Below are positions 34,369-44,364 of a DNA stretch of 64,000 bases, piece by piece. Every line of letters begins with the position of its first letter. Within the stretch, counting starts at the first letter, position 1. Made by a program: the position numbers and the translations under genes. Source of the stretch: Pontibacter pudoricolor (lineage in GTDB: Bacteria > Bacteroidota > Bacteroidia > Cytophagales > Hymenobacteraceae); assembly GCF_010092985.1 (NCBI RefSeq), contig NZ_CP048106.1, positions 1 through 64,000 on the forward strand, given 5' to 3'. The notes under the pieces are model-generated. The model saw nothing but the letters and a program-made list of their open reading frames with translations, did no database searches and was not told where the DNA came from.

Positions 34369-36683
34369 TAAAATCTGAAATTATAGGTAACGGAAGGAAT
34401 AACCGGGAACAAAGAAACCTGCTTGGCCCGGAAGCCTATCGTCTGGTTCTCTTCCTCGTCCTTCAGTTGCTCGAAGTACACAAAATATGGATTTCGCCTG
34501 TTGTAGGCATTATAAGCGTTAAAGGTCAGGTCGGCTTCCCCGCGCTTTGGTTTTAATTTCCAGACAACGCCCAGGTCCAGCCTGTGAGAGGCATCTAACC
34601 GGAAACTATTGCGGTCTTCATAAATAGGCACATAGGTGGGTTCTTCACCTTCCACATCCTGGAAAGCAAACCGGGCAACCGGCAGCGAAAAAGCATTACC
34701 TGTACCATACACAAAAGCGCCGGTCAGGTTCAGACGTTTGCTCAGTTTGTGCAGCACTACCAGGCTCAGGTCATGGCGGCGGTCATAGCGCGTCGGGAAG
34801 CGTTTGCCATCGTTTATCTCATCAAACTGGCGATAGGTCCATGATAAGGTATAACCGAACCAGCCAGTGGTGCGGCCTTTTATTTTCTCGAAGTAGATCT
34901 CGTTACCGTAGCTTTCGCCTTTGCCAAACAGGAATTCATTCTCAAGACTATCATTCACAAACAGGTTGGCGCCATCCCGGAAATCGATCTGGCGGTGCAT
35001 CCATTTATAGTAAGTTTCATTGGTAACAAGGTATTTCCCATTGCCAAACAAGTGACTGATGCCGGCTGCTACCTGTTGCGAGCGTTGCGGCTTTACGCGG
35101 GGCGTAGACGGAAACCAGATATCAGTAGGGAGCGAAGCACCGGAGTTGGCCAACAGGTGTATGTACTGCATCATGCTGGCGTAGCTCGCTTTAATAGTTG
35201 TTTTGTCAGATAAATTATAACGGGCCGCTGCACGTGGCTCTAAAGCAAAATAGGTCTTTCCCTGGCTGTTAAAGCCCGATACGCGCAAACCATAGTTAAA
35301 AGACAGCAGCGGGTTTATCGTAAAATCATCTGATAAATAGGCCCCGAACTCGCTTGCTTTATAGGTATTGCCGGAGCTGAAATTCTGCCTGGCGTCGTCG
35401 CTTTCGAAGTTTAGGCGGCCCACCGTAAAACTATGGTTTGTTGCCTGTGCCCCGAATTTTATAGTATGCTTATCGTCCAGTGCCCACACGTAATCGGTTT
35501 TTAAGTTGATATCTTTTACATCGGAGCGCAGGTTAAAACTAAACACATCTATCTGGTTAAGAATATTGTATTGGTAGCCGGTTACGGAGGCGGACGTGTT
35601 TGAAAACAAGCGTGTGTTATAGTTGTGGCGCCAGTTGATCACGCCCATGGTATTGCCCCAGTTAAACGCAAAACTAAAATCGGCATCATCATCGAACGTA
35701 AAAAAGTCGCGGCCAAAATATCCGCTAACTGTTATCTCGTCCCGGGGAGTGGGCTTATAGTTCAGGCGTGCGTTAAAATCATAGAAATAATAATCGGGGA
35801 TGGGGTTATAGTCTTTGGTGTCTTCGTTCAGCTTATTTATAATGCGGGTAAAGGTATCCACATAGGTGCGGCGGCCCGAAACCAGGAAGGTCAGTTTGTC
35901 TTTTACGATGGGTCCGTCTAAACTTAACCTGGATGAGATAAGGCCAATACCACCGCTTGTACGCAGTTTTTCGTTGTTTCCTTCGCTCATCCGCACATCT
36001 AAAACCGAAGATAAGCGCCCTCCAAACTGAGCCGGAAACCCGCCTTTGTAGAGTTCCACATTGCGAACGGCATCGGGGTTAAATACACTGAAAAAACCGA
36101 AAAGGTGAGAAGGATTATAGATAACGGCATCGTCGAGCAGGACAAGGTTCTGATCCGGGCCGCCGCCGCGCACATACAAGCCCGACGAGCCTTCGCCGCC
36201 CGATTGTACGCCTGGTTTTAGCTGTAACGTTTTGATGAGGTCAACTTCCCCGAAAAGGGCGGGCAGTAGTTTTGCCTCAACGGTGCTGAGCTGTTCCACG
36301 CTCATGCGGTTATCCGTAAGTTTTTGCTGAAGCGAGTTGCCTTCTACTACCACTTCCTGCAGCCGGTTTTCGGTAGCCTGCAGGCTGATGTTTATAGTTT
36401 GGCCTGACGTGGTAACAGTTATAGTTTGCGTTATCGGCAAAAAGCCGATGTAAGTGGTTTGCAGTTCGTAGGTACCCGATGGCAGGTTTAAACTATAAAA
36501 GCCGTTTGCATCGGTTGTAGTCCCTATACGTAGTTGCGGTACTGAAACTGTAGCTCCGATCAATGCCTCGTTATCTGCTGCCGACCGTACTGTGCCACTC
36601 ACCTGGAAACCCTGTGCAAACGCCGTAACTGTAAATAAAAGGAAGACAACCAGTAAAAAGAAACGGCAAAAGTTAAAGGGCAT
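34368..36683 (-). CDS. TonB-dependent receptor with carboxypeptidase-like N-terminal domain
   Basis: The ~771-aa protein has a signal peptide (MPFNFCRFFLLVVFLLFTVT, cleavage after AFA), a CarboxypepD_reg-like domain (VSGTVRSAADNEALIGATVS, GFYSLNLPSGTYELQTTYIG), a plug domain (LKPGVQSGGEGSSGLYVRGG, GGFPAQFGGRLSSVLDVRMS) and a 22-strand-type barrel ending in VIPSVTYNFRF. I use the ATG at 36683 and not the longer in-frame start because the signal peptide begins there. It takes up a large ligand using TonB energy; the DUF4249 partner gives no substrate clue. Confidence 0.93.
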   Translation of the reverse strand: MPFNFCRFFLLVVFLLFTVTAFAQGFQVSGTVRSAADNEALIGATVSVPQLRIGTTTDANGFYSLNLPSGTYELQTTYIGFLPITQTITVTTSGQTINISLQATENRLQEVVVEGNSLQQKLTDNRMSVEQLSTVEAKLLPALFGEVDLIKTLQLKPGVQSGGEGSSGLYVRGGGPDQNLVLLDDAVIYNPSHLFGFFSVFNPDAVRNVELYKGGFPAQFGGRLSSVLDVRMSEGNNEKLRTSGGIGLISSRLSLDGPIVKDKLTFLVSGRRTYVDTFTRIINKLNEDTKDYNPIPDYYFYDFNARLNYKPTPRDEITVSGYFGRDFFTFDDDADFSFAFNWGNTMGVINWRHNYNTRLFSNTSASVTGYQYNILNQIDVFSFNLRSDVKDINLKTDYVWALDDKHTIKFGAQATNHSFTVGRLNFESDDARQNFSSGNTYKASEFGAYLSDDFTINPLLSFNYGLRVSGFNSQGKTYFALEPRAAARYNLSDKTTIKASYASMMQYIHLLANSGASLPTDIWFPSTPRVKPQRSQQVAAGISHLFGNGKYLVTNETYYKWMHRQIDFRDGANLFVNDSLENEFLFGKGESYGNEIYFEKIKGRTTGWFGYTLSWTYRQFDEINDGKRFPTRYDRRHDLSLVVLHKLSKRLNLTGAFVYGTGNAFSLPVARFAFQDVEGEEPTYVPIYEDRNSFRLDASHRLDLGVVWKLKPKRGEADLTFNAYNAYNRRNPYFVYFEQLKDEEENQTIGFRAKQVSLFPVIPSVTYNFRF

Positions 36684-36709
36684 ACAAACTATAGCTTGAT
36701 AATAGAGTG

Positions 36710-36717
36710 CAAAATTA
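36710..36717 (-). promoter_or_regulatory. Likely -7 element of the TonB-receptor/DUF4249 operon
   Basis: TAATTTTG on the minus strand matches TAnnTTTG exactly as in the lpdA promoter, and would start transcription about 20 nt before the ATG at 36683. No TTG at 19-nt spacing. Confidence 0.5.
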
Positions 36718-36904
36718 GATAATTCCCACAATAAGTAACTATACTTTTTGCCGGTTATTAAACAAACTTGCAGGTTTGGGTATTGTTCGAGCTATAAATT
36801 AAAAATTCGCAATATGTTGTATATCTGTATAGTTGTAAAGCAGAAGATCTGAAAATAGCCGGCGCGCTTACTGCTTTCCACTCATAGTTATGCCTGGCTT
36901 GGAT

Positions 36905-38800
36905 TTATTCTGTTTTCAAGTTTAGCCATGCCTCGCGGAGCGCTTTTTGTTTTGGCGTAGCCTCCGGATCTGGTTGCAGGTAATGCGGTACCATGCGCTC
37001 CATTTGTTTTACTTTTGCCTTTAGCGTTACTTCTGTAGGTTTTGCGGTTTTGTTTTTGCGACTTACGGTTACTGTTACTTCATCACCAGGCTGCATTGCC
37101 TGTAAATCTTCGCCTATCAGCTGGCGGATATTGACAGGTGATATCTCGGTACCGTTCCATTTAATAAGCTGGTCGCCGTTTTTAAGCCCGAGCTCTTTTC
37201 CAAAAGCATCCATCCCTTCCGTAGATTCAACAATAATTCTGCCTGTTTCGGCATCGTAGCCTGGCACAAAGCCTCCGTAAGAGTTGATCATCTGCTTCGA
37301 TAACGGCTGGTAAATAATACCGACCTTTCTGAAAGTTTCTTCCAGTGGGAGCGGCTCACTTCCCTCCACATACTGCGTAAAGAATCCGCGAATTTCGGGG
37401 TAGGTCAGCTCGGTTATCTTGTCGAACAGTTCTTCGTCTTTAAAGGATTTGTCCTTACCATAGGTCTTGCCCAGGTCCTGCATCAGGTCGCGCAGGCCGT
37501 ATTTACCCCCAGACAGTTCGCGCAGGCGTACATCCAGCACCAACCCGATAAGCGCGCCTTTCTGGTACACGTTGCCATACTCTTTTTCGTACTTATCCAG
37601 TACATTGGCGCTCATTTCGGTAAACGGAAGCGTGTCGTTGTAGTAGGCTTTGGCAGTTGCAATATGCTCCTGTATTTTATTCAGGTAGGTGTCCAGGTCA
37701 ATCAGGCCTTCATACACCTGCACATGCGACGCAAAATATTCGGTAACACCTTCGTACATCCACAAGTGTTCAGACATATCCGGGTTTATAAAATCGAAAT
37801 TGCCGATCTGTTCGGAGTGTATAGTCAGCGGTGTTACAATATGGAAAAACTCGTGTGCTGCCACATCGCGCATGGTGCTGCTGAATTGTTCCTCAGGCAT
37901 CTCAGGTAAATAATAAACCGATGACTTGGAGTGCTCCAGGGCGCCGTAAGAACCGGATTTACCAACGCGCTGCGGTACATAAACCAGGAACGCATACTTA
38001 TCTACAGGTAGTTTGCCGCCCAAATAACTGCGCTGCGCTTCCAGAATATCCTTAATATTGGTAGCTATAGTTTGCGATTTTACTTTGCCGCTCGGGGAGT
38101 AAACAGATACCAGTACATCGGTTTCGCCTAAGTCGAGGACGGTGGTGTCAGGTCGGTTATACATCAGCGGCGAGTCGGCCAGCGTTACATAATCCGGCAG
38201 AAGGTAAGTATCTGTTGTAGCCGTTGTAGAGGTGGCAATAAGTGGCGTGGAACCATAAAAGCCATCCGGTTTAGTTATAGTTAGCTGGTAAGGTACTTGC
38301 TTCAGGCCGTCAAAATAACCCACAAACCCGAAGGTGTTCAGCAAAAAGTTCTTTCCGGCTTCGATGTTTGTGCCACCCGGCTCAAATATGGCTTCAGACT
38401 TCTTCGTGGAATCGAAAGTGTCATCAACCCAGTAAGTTACCTGATGCAGATCGTCGGCATTCTTTATGCGCCAGCGGTTGGTGTCCAGTTGCTCTACCGG
38501 TAACTTCTGTCCTTTTTTATCCAGGGCTGTGAACTCCGTTACAAAATTTCCGAAATCGGAGACCGAGTAGGTGCCCGGCACTATCTTGGGCATGTTGTAA
38601 ATAAGTTCTTCCTGCTTCTGTTCCGGGGCCACTACGGTAACCTGCACCTTATCGTCTTTAACCTTTGTAAGATCCAGCGAAACTTTGTAGGTGTCACCGG
38701 CTTGTTCCTGAGAGGTTTGCGAAGTTTGTGCAGGGCGCGCAGATGAGCAACCCAATAGGGCAGTAAGGCTTAGCAGCAGGAGTGTTTTTTGTAATCTCAT
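36905..38800 (-). CDS. M61-family peptidase lipoprotein with PDZ domain
   Basis: The 631-aa protein has a lipobox (SLTALLGCSS, Cys18), an N-terminal beta domain (YNMPKIVPGTYSVSDFGNFV, typical of M61), the zinc site HEFFH in DVAAHEFFHIVTPLTIHSEQ near residue 310 with the downstream Glu in LWMYEGVTEYFASHV near 345, and a C-terminal PDZ region (GLKNGDQLIKWNGTEISPVN near 545). M61 proteins are glycyl aminopeptidase-like metalloproteases. It should be periplasmic or surface-exposed. Confidence 0.92.
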   Translation of the reverse strand: MRLQKTLLLLSLTALLGCSSARPAQTSQTSQEQAGDTYKVSLDLTKVKDDKVQVTVVAPEQKQEELIYNMPKIVPGTYSVSDFGNFVTEFTALDKKGQKLPVEQLDTNRWRIKNADDLHQVTYWVDDTFDSTKKSEAIFEPGGTNIEAGKNFLLNTFGFVGYFDGLKQVPYQLTITKPDGFYGSTPLIATSTTATTDTYLLPDYVTLADSPLMYNRPDTTVLDLGETDVLVSVYSPSGKVKSQTIATNIKDILEAQRSYLGGKLPVDKYAFLVYVPQRVGKSGSYGALEHSKSSVYYLPEMPEEQFSSTMRDVAAHEFFHIVTPLTIHSEQIGNFDFINPDMSEHLWMYEGVTEYFASHVQVYEGLIDLDTYLNKIQEHIATAKAYYNDTLPFTEMSANVLDKYEKEYGNVYQKGALIGLVLDVRLRELSGGKYGLRDLMQDLGKTYGKDKSFKDEELFDKITELTYPEIRGFFTQYVEGSEPLPLEETFRKVGIIYQPLSKQMINSYGGFVPGYDAETGRIIVESTEGMDAFGKELGLKNGDQLIKWNGTEISPVNIRQLIGEDLQAMQPGDEVTVTVSRKNKTAKPTEVTLKAKVKQMERMVPHYLQPDPEATPKQKALREAWLNLKTE

Positions 38801-38888
38801 AGTTTATGTCGGTAACAGAAGCTCAGTATGAAGGGGCGGCGCTGAAAGTATAGTTGTAAAATGAGTTTATTAAGACAAAGTATAGACT

Positions 38889-39632
38889 CTATCCTTCCAC
38901 CACATTTATGCTGCCCATGCCACCGGATACGTTTATAGTTAGCGTATGTTTGCTTTTGCCATAAGCCGCATTCTGGTAATAGCTACCGTTCTTTTTAAAA
39001 CCATTCAGGTTTTTGCTGCCAAGCCCGGTCGGGTTCAGGCGCACGCCAACATTTTTAGGCAGCTTTAGATTTACTTCGCCAATGCCACCCGAAATATCAA
39101 CCTGCACGTTGTGGTTCCAGTTGCCCGTCATATCCAGGTTCAGCTCGCCTACGCCGGCTGCAATTTCAACAACTTTTACGGTACTGCCTTTCAGGTTTAT
39201 GTCGCAGCCCACGGCTCCGGCTTCAATGTTTAGTTTCTGCAACCGGCTGTTGCTCAGGTCTATGTTAGATTTGCCAGCACCCATAGATAGCGACAGGTTA
39301 AGCGGCGTATTCCTGTTCAGGCTTACATTCCATTTGTTTTCGCCGGCGTTGTTATTACCGTTGTTGCTCTTCTGTTTTATAGTTAGGCTGGTGCTGCCGT
39401 TGCTGCGGGTTAAGTTTGTGCTGGGCTTCCAATCCTTCAGGTTATAGTTTACCTTCGTTTCAATCAATTGGGCGCTTCCGGTCTTAAGGGTCAGTTCACC
39501 GGCCGGAATCTCAATGTTTATGTTGCTTTGTTTGGTGCCATCCAGCCCTAACGTATGGTTAAATTTATGTGCATTCTGAGCCTGCAAGGCCAACGGGAAT
39601 AATAGTGCTATACAATAAAGCAGCTTTTTCAT
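38889..39632 (-). CDS. Secreted beta-helix 'toast-rack' (DUF4097/DUF2154-like) protein
   Basis: The 247-aa protein has a signal peptide (MKKLLYCIALLFPLALQA) and a regular series of beta rungs: IEIPAGELTLKTGSAQLIET, LSLSMGAGKSNIDLSNSRLQ, NIEAGAVGCDINLKGSTVKV, EIAAGVGELNLDMTGNW and DISGGIGEVNLKLPKNV. Recurrent G-A/V-G plus alternating Asn/Leu fits the single-stranded right-handed arrangement of DUF4097/DUF2154 domains. Function unknown; it precedes no obvious partner, though the ABC permease ends upstream on the same strand. Confidence 0.8.
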   Translation of the reverse strand: MKKLLYCIALLFPLALQAQNAHKFNHTLGLDGTKQSNINIEIPAGELTLKTGSAQLIETKVNYNLKDWKPSTNLTRSNGSTSLTIKQKSNNGNNNAGENKWNVSLNRNTPLNLSLSMGAGKSNIDLSNSRLQKLNIEAGAVGCDINLKGSTVKVVEIAAGVGELNLDMTGNWNHNVQVDISGGIGEVNLKLPKNVGVRLNPTGLGSKNLNGFKKNGSYYQNAAYGKSKHTLTINVSGGMGSINVVEG

Positions 39633-39670
39633 ATATCAGGGTTTAAGGTGATTGGTTAAACTATAGTTAC

Positions 39671-42070
39671 TTATTGTGTTCGGATGGCTTTTACGGGGTC
39701 CTGCAAAGCGGCTCTTACCGCCTGGAAACTAACTGTAAGTAAAGCAATCGACATGGCAGCAAAACCGGCAACAGCAAATATCCACCAGCTCAGATCGGTG
39801 CGGTAAGCAAAATCCTGCAGCCATTTATCCATGCCATACCAGGCCACAGGTATGGCCAGAACTATAGCAATAAGTACCAGCAAGGCAAAGTCGCGGGAGA
39901 GGAGCAGCACGATACTTCCTGTGGATGAGCCCAGCACTTTCCGGATTCCGATCTCTTTGGTGCGTTGCTCAGCTGTAAACGATGCCAGGCCAAACAAACC
40001 GAGGCAGGCAATAAAGATAGTAAGGCCGGCAAAGTAACCGAATACGGTCAGCATTTTTTCTTCGGTGCGGTACTGTTTGTCAAAGTGCTCGTCCATAAAG
40101 AAATACTCCATCGGGTGCTTCGTATCGATAGCCTGCCACTTTTCCTGTATAAAGCGTATAGTTGCCGGCATGTTCTGCGGCTTCAGGCGCACCAGCAAAT
40201 AACCCGACGACTCAGGTACAAGAGCAAGCACCAGCGGCTCCACTTTGGTATGTAATGATTTAATGTGGAAGTCTTTCACAACCCCGATCACTTTAGCGTC
40301 CCATTCTGCCATTTGTATCTTTTTCCCGATCGGTTCTTTCCAGCCCATTTTTTTTGCTGCCGCCTCATTTATGATCAGCCCGCCTTTCAGGTCGGTTTTA
40401 TAGTTGCGGGAGTAATTACGGCCTTCTTTTACATCTATTCCCATCACATCTATAAAGTCATAGTCCACAAACATCACATCCATGGCATTTTGTAGGGTGG
40501 CCCCGTTCTTCTCCGCAAAAATCAATATGGTGCTGTTAGATTCAGCAGGTATATCCGCCGAATTGGAAACGCTTTCTATGTCTGGGTTGCTCAGCAGTTC
40601 CTGTTTTATGGTTGGCAGCTGCTTTACCAGCATCGAGTCGCCTACAGGTATATCAATAGCCAGTATCCGCTCTTTGTTAAAACCCAGGTCGCGGTTCTTT
40701 AAAAACTGCATCTGGCTGAAGACAACTATAGTTCCGATGATCATGATGAGCGAAATTGTGAACTGGATAACCACCAGCGTTCTTCTGAGCGCAGCGCTTC
40801 CGCCTTTCGGGCTTTTATCGGACTTTAGTACATCTACAGGCTTAAAACCCGACAGGAAAATAGCCGGGTAGCTGCCGGCAATGGCGCCAATAAACAGGAT
40901 GATGGCAAAAAGGGCCAGCGAAACTTCAGGTTGTAAGAAGAAATTGGCATCGAAATGCTTGCCGGTAAGTGCGTTAAAGGTCGGGATAAGGATCTGGACT
41001 AATGCAAGCGCCAGCACCACAGCCAGCATCGTGATCAGGAGAGATTCGCCGATAAACTGCCCGATAATCTGGGAGCGGTAAGCACCCACCACTTTGCGCA
41101 GGCCTACTTCTTTAGCACGTTTGGCGGAGCGGGCCGTAGCCAGGTTCATGTAGTTGATGCTGGCGATCAGTAATAAAAAAACAGCTACTGCCGCAAAAAT
41201 ATAAATGTAGTTGATGTTGCCAGCCGGGGAAAGATCATCGGAATAAACGGTGTTGAAGTGAATAGAGGGCAAAGGTTGCAGCATGAAAGTCATGTTGGCA
41301 GCCAGCTCGTTTTCTTTTAACCAGGGGGTAACGTGGGTATCCGCAAATGTCTTCAGTTTTTCCTGGAAAGGGGCGATCTGAGATTTATCCCGCAGGAGCA
41401 CATAGGTGTAGCGGCTCATGTGAAACCAGTGGTTATCATCAGTTATTATATCCTGGCGTTTGGTATCGAGGGTGCTGCGGGCTAAAAAAGCATTGGCCTG
41501 AATATGCGAGTGGCCTTTATCGCGAAACACGCCGGTTACCATGTAAGAATCGCGGCTGAACTTTAGTGCCTGGCCTATGGCCTGCTCAGCTCCGCCAAAA
41601 TATTTGTCTGCCAGTTGCTCACTTACAACTATAGTCCGGGGCTCGTCCAGGGCGGTAGCTGGGTCGCCGGCCAGGAACTCATAATCAAAAACATGAAAAA
41701 AAGAGCTGTCGGCAAACAGCAGGTTCTCTTCGTTATAGCTTTTGTTTTTGTACCATACGGTTTGTTTGCGGGCATTGGCCAGTTGCGTTACACGCTCCAG
41801 TTCCGGGTAATCTTTTAAAAGGATTGGGGCAAGCAACGGAGGAGACAAGGCAAACTTATTTACCTGTCCTTCGTGCTCAATTTCGCCGGCAACCCTAACT
41901 ATACGGTCGGCTTTACTGAAGTGGCTTTCATAGCTCAGCTCATCCTGCACATATAAAAAAATGAGCAGGCAGGAGGCGACGCCTAAAGCCAGCCCTGCAA
42001 TGTTTATGGCAGCGTAGACTTTATTGCGGTAAATATTGCGGAGCGCAACCTTAAAGTAGTTCTGCCACAT
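39671..42070 (-). CDS. ABC transporter permease (MacB/FtsX type)
   Basis: The 799-aa protein has an N-terminal helix (VYAAINIAGLALGVASCLLI), a periplasmic MacB_PCD core, then three helices (IAAVAVFLLLIASINYMNLA region), a second periplasmic core and a final FtsX-like set (MLTVFGYFAGLTIFIACLGL). The segments NLATARSAKRAKEVGLRKVV and EQRTKEIGIRKVLGSSTGSI are typical of this Bacteroidota eight-helix permease class. It overlaps the ATPase gene by 20 nt, so they form one transporter, probably with the HlyD protein encoded upstream. Confidence 0.93.
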   Translation of the reverse strand: MWQNYFKVALRNIYRNKVYAAINIAGLALGVASCLLIFLYVQDELSYESHFSKADRIVRVAGEIEHEGQVNKFALSPPLLAPILLKDYPELERVTQLANARKQTVWYKNKSYNEENLLFADSSFFHVFDYEFLAGDPATALDEPRTIVVSEQLADKYFGGAEQAIGQALKFSRDSYMVTGVFRDKGHSHIQANAFLARSTLDTKRQDIITDDNHWFHMSRYTYVLLRDKSQIAPFQEKLKTFADTHVTPWLKENELAANMTFMLQPLPSIHFNTVYSDDLSPAGNINYIYIFAAVAVFLLLIASINYMNLATARSAKRAKEVGLRKVVGAYRSQIIGQFIGESLLITMLAVVLALALVQILIPTFNALTGKHFDANFFLQPEVSLALFAIILFIGAIAGSYPAIFLSGFKPVDVLKSDKSPKGGSAALRRTLVVIQFTISLIMIIGTIVVFSQMQFLKNRDLGFNKERILAIDIPVGDSMLVKQLPTIKQELLSNPDIESVSNSADIPAESNSTILIFAEKNGATLQNAMDVMFVDYDFIDVMGIDVKEGRNYSRNYKTDLKGGLIINEAAAKKMGWKEPIGKKIQMAEWDAKVIGVVKDFHIKSLHTKVEPLVLALVPESSGYLLVRLKPQNMPATIRFIQEKWQAIDTKHPMEYFFMDEHFDKQYRTEEKMLTVFGYFAGLTIFIACLGLFGLASFTAEQRTKEIGIRKVLGSSTGSIVLLLSRDFALLVLIAIVLAIPVAWYGMDKWLQDFAYRTDLSWWIFAVAGFAAMSIALLTVSFQAVRAALQDPVKAIRTQ

Positions 42071-42767
42071 GCTTTCTCACGTTCAGGTTCTCTGTCACGA
42101 TCTGTCCGTCGAACAGGTTAACAATACGGTGTGCATATTCGGCATCGGAAGGAGAGTGGGTTACCATTACTACGGTTGTACCAGCCTCGTTCAGTTCGGT
42201 CAGCAATGCCATTACTTCGCGGCCATGTACCGAGTCAAGGTTACCGGTTGGCTCATCGGCCAGAATCAGGCTTGGGTTAGAAACGGTAGCGCGGGCAATG
42301 GCGGCACGCTGTTGCTGACCACCTGATAACTGCTGCGGAAAGTGATTGCGGCGGTGTGCAATGCCCATACGTTCCATCGCTTCCATCACGCGTTTCTCAG
42401 TGTCGGTTTTGCTCACACCCAGGTAAGCCAGTGGCAGGCCGATGTTTTCTTCCACGGTCAGTTCGTCGATCAGGTTAAAGCTCTGAAACACGAAGCCCAG
42501 GTTCTGCTTGCGTATTTTGGCACGCTGGCGCTCGCCGGCATGTGTAATGTCTTCGCCTAAGAATTTGAATACACCACCCGATGGGCTATCCAGTAAGCCT
42601 AAAATATTCAGCAACGTAGATTTGCCACAACCAGACGGGCCCATAATGGCTACAAATTCGCCTTTGGCAATGCTTAGATCAACTCCTGCCAGGGCAGTGG
42701 TTTCTACAGTGTCAGTTACATATTTCTTCTGTAGCTGTTTGGTTTCGATGAGTAGTTCCTTGTTCAT
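42051..42767 (-). CDS. ABC transporter ATP-binding protein (MacB/LolD-like)
   Basis: The 238-aa ATPase has Walker A GPSGCGKST near residue 43, Q-loop FVFQSFNLIDELTVEENIGL near 90, signature LSGGQQQRAAIAR near 142, and Walker B LILADEPTGNLDS near 162 followed by VMVTHSPSDAEYA. It drives the adjoining permease. The overlap of 20 nt with the permease gene implies coupled translation. The preceding gap of 133 nt to the HlyD gene holds a hairpin at 42846-42882. Confidence 0.96.
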   Translation of the reverse strand: MNKELLIETKQLQKKYVTDTVETTALAGVDLSIAKGEFVAIMGPSGCGKSTLLNILGLLDSPSGGVFKFLGEDITHAGERQRAKIRKQNLGFVFQSFNLIDELTVEENIGLPLAYLGVSKTDTEKRVMEAMERMGIAHRRNHFPQQLSGGQQQRAAIARATVSNPSLILADEPTGNLDSVHGREVMALLTELNEAGTTVVMVTHSPSDAEYAHRIVNLFDGQIVTENLNVRKHVAELL

Positions 42768-42845
42768 GAGATGGTGTAGCTTTAAATGTTTTTAGTTTTA
42801 TTTTGTACTATCGGAGCGGAATTTATAATTGTTATATTGTTGATT

Positions 42846-42882
42846 GTTAAATTGTTGACTCGTGGTGTATTAACAATTTAAC
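42846..42882. repeat. Hairpin between HlyD and ATPase genes
   Basis: GTTAAATTGTT (42846-42856) is the exact inverse of AACAATTTAAC (42872-42882). There is no T-run on the transcribed strand directly after it, so an RNA-processing or mRNA-stability role is as likely as termination. Confidence 0.6.
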
Positions 42883-42900
42883 AGTTTAGCCATTTAACCA

Positions 42901-44151
42901 TTACTTCAGTTCAAGTCGGTCAATGTCACCATAGCTGTCGTAGGATGAAACGATAACTTTTTCGCCGGGCTTCAGGCCATCAATTACTTCGTAATGATTC
43001 GGGTTCTGGCGTCCTAGTTTTATAGTTCGCTTCTCGGCAAAACCACCAGACTTGTCAACTACAAAAACCCAGTTGCCACCGGTGCTCTGGTAAAAGCCGC
43101 CGCGTGGTAAAAGTATGGCTTTGCCGCCATCATTCAGGTTTAGTTTCAGCTGCAGTGTCTGGCCACGGCGTATGCCTTCCGGTGTGCCTTCTGCAAACTC
43201 CATATCCACCTGAAACGTGTTGTTCTGTACTTCCGGGAAAACCTTGGAAACTTTTACTTTGTAGGTCTTGCCATTAAAATCAAAGCTGCCATCCAGGCCC
43301 GGGTAAACTCTTGAGATGTAGTGTTCGTCAATGTTTGCTTTTACTTTATAGCCATTCAGGTCGTCTACCTGGCCAATGTTCTCGCCTGCTGCTATGCTCT
43401 CGCCCACTTCAGCTTTTAAGGTTGATAACTGCCCTGTAAAAGGAGCCAGTACATACAGGTTGTTCAGGGTGTTGCGGGCCATGTTTATGTTAGCCTGCAT
43501 TCGGTTTATCGATTCATCTAACTGGCGCAGGCGGTCGTCCATCAGTTTGGCATCCTGGCGCACGGAGCGTTCTCCGAGCTCCTTGCGGCGTTTCAGGTAC
43601 TGGTAATTATCTTTCGATGCTTCGTATTCTTCTTTCGAAATAGCGCCTTCAGCTATCAGCATTTTGTTTCGGTTGTAGGTGCGCTGAGCAGTTGTCAGGT
43701 TATAGTCTGTTTCAGCCAGCTCGTTCATCTTGCGTATCTGGTCCTGCTTCATCAGAATTTCGGAGTTCTGGCGTTCATTCATCAGGTCGTACAGTTGCGT
43801 TTCGCGGGTCATGAAGTCGATCTGGAGCGTTGTGTTAGACAGTTTCAGGATCGTATCACCTTTTTCTACCATTTTGCCATCGTCGGTATAGATTTTTTCT
43901 ACGCGCCCACCCTCCGTAATATCCAGGAAAAACGTCTTTAGCGGGTCAACAGAACCATCAACAGCAATAAACTCCTGAAAAATGCCTTCCTGCACATTGC
44001 CTATCGTTATGCGCTGTGCTTCTACATTTAGTTTAGAGGTATGCTCTGCGAAAAGAAGATTGTAAATTACGATTACCAGTACCAGCGTAACAGCAGCCAT
44101 GATGGCAATTTTCTTAGGCGGGTACTTTTTTTTCTCTATTACGCGATCCAT
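42901..44151 (-). CDS. HlyD/RND-type periplasmic adaptor protein
   Basis: The 416-aa protein has one N-terminal membrane helix (KKIAIMAAVTLVLVIVIYNL), then the lipoyl-like half VDGSVDPLKTFFLDITEGGR, a long coiled coil (residues about 100-220, rich in Gln/Lys/Glu), and the return half APFTGQLSTLKAEVGESIAA, with a final beta-barrel IKLGRQNPNHYEVIDGLKPG. It belongs to the membrane-fusion proteins that link inner-membrane exporters to outer-membrane channels. I use the ATG at 44151; the longer frame starts at TTG. An outer-membrane TolC-type gene is not in the window. Confidence 0.93.
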   Translation of the reverse strand: MDRVIEKKKYPPKKIAIMAAVTLVLVIVIYNLLFAEHTSKLNVEAQRITIGNVQEGIFQEFIAVDGSVDPLKTFFLDITEGGRVEKIYTDDGKMVEKGDTILKLSNTTLQIDFMTRETQLYDLMNERQNSEILMKQDQIRKMNELAETDYNLTTAQRTYNRNKMLIAEGAISKEEYEASKDNYQYLKRRKELGERSVRQDAKLMDDRLRQLDESINRMQANINMARNTLNNLYVLAPFTGQLSTLKAEVGESIAAGENIGQVDDLNGYKVKANIDEHYISRVYPGLDGSFDFNGKTYKVKVSKVFPEVQNNTFQVDMEFAEGTPEGIRRGQTLQLKLNLNDGGKAILLPRGGFYQSTGGNWVFVVDKSGGFAEKRTIKLGRQNPNHYEVIDGLKPGEKVIVSSYDSYGDIDRLELK

Positions 44152-44187
44152 AGTTACAGGCAATTGTGTTCTTGTGATTTGGGTTAG

Positions 44188-44202
44188 TCAATATATGTGC
44201 CA
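44188..44202 (-). promoter_or_regulatory. Sigma-54-type promoter of the HlyD/ABC operon
   Basis: On the minus strand TGGCAC (44202-44197), five bases, TTGA (44191-44188) match the -24/-12 consensus TGGCAC-N5-TTGC except for A in place of the last C. The predicted start site is about 28 nt before the ATG at 44151. The regulator gene next door encodes an NtrC-type activator, which sigma-54 promoters need. Confidence 0.65.
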
Positions 44203-44267
44203 CTTTAGATAATATACTTGCAATCAGTGCTTTATGGTTATCTATAGTGTTGTGGCTATGTTTAGAG

Positions 44268-44305
44268 TGTTCGCAAACGAACAGTGCACTGTCTGCAACC
44301 GGACA
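44268..44305. promoter_or_regulatory. Two tandem 16-bp dyads, probable activator binding sites
   Basis: TGTTCGCAAACGAACA (44268-44283) and TGTCTGCAACCGGACA (44290-44305) share the pattern TGTYYGCAAMCGRACA. Their centres lie 22 bp apart, about two helical turns. They stand between the two divergent sigma-54-like sites, 66-117 bp from one or the other, the usual place for NtrC-type enhancer sites. Confidence 0.6.
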
Positions 44306-44364
44306 CTCCTGGGAAACGCACATGGGGAACTGCCGGAAACTGAGGGCAGAGCTTAGCTAAAGGC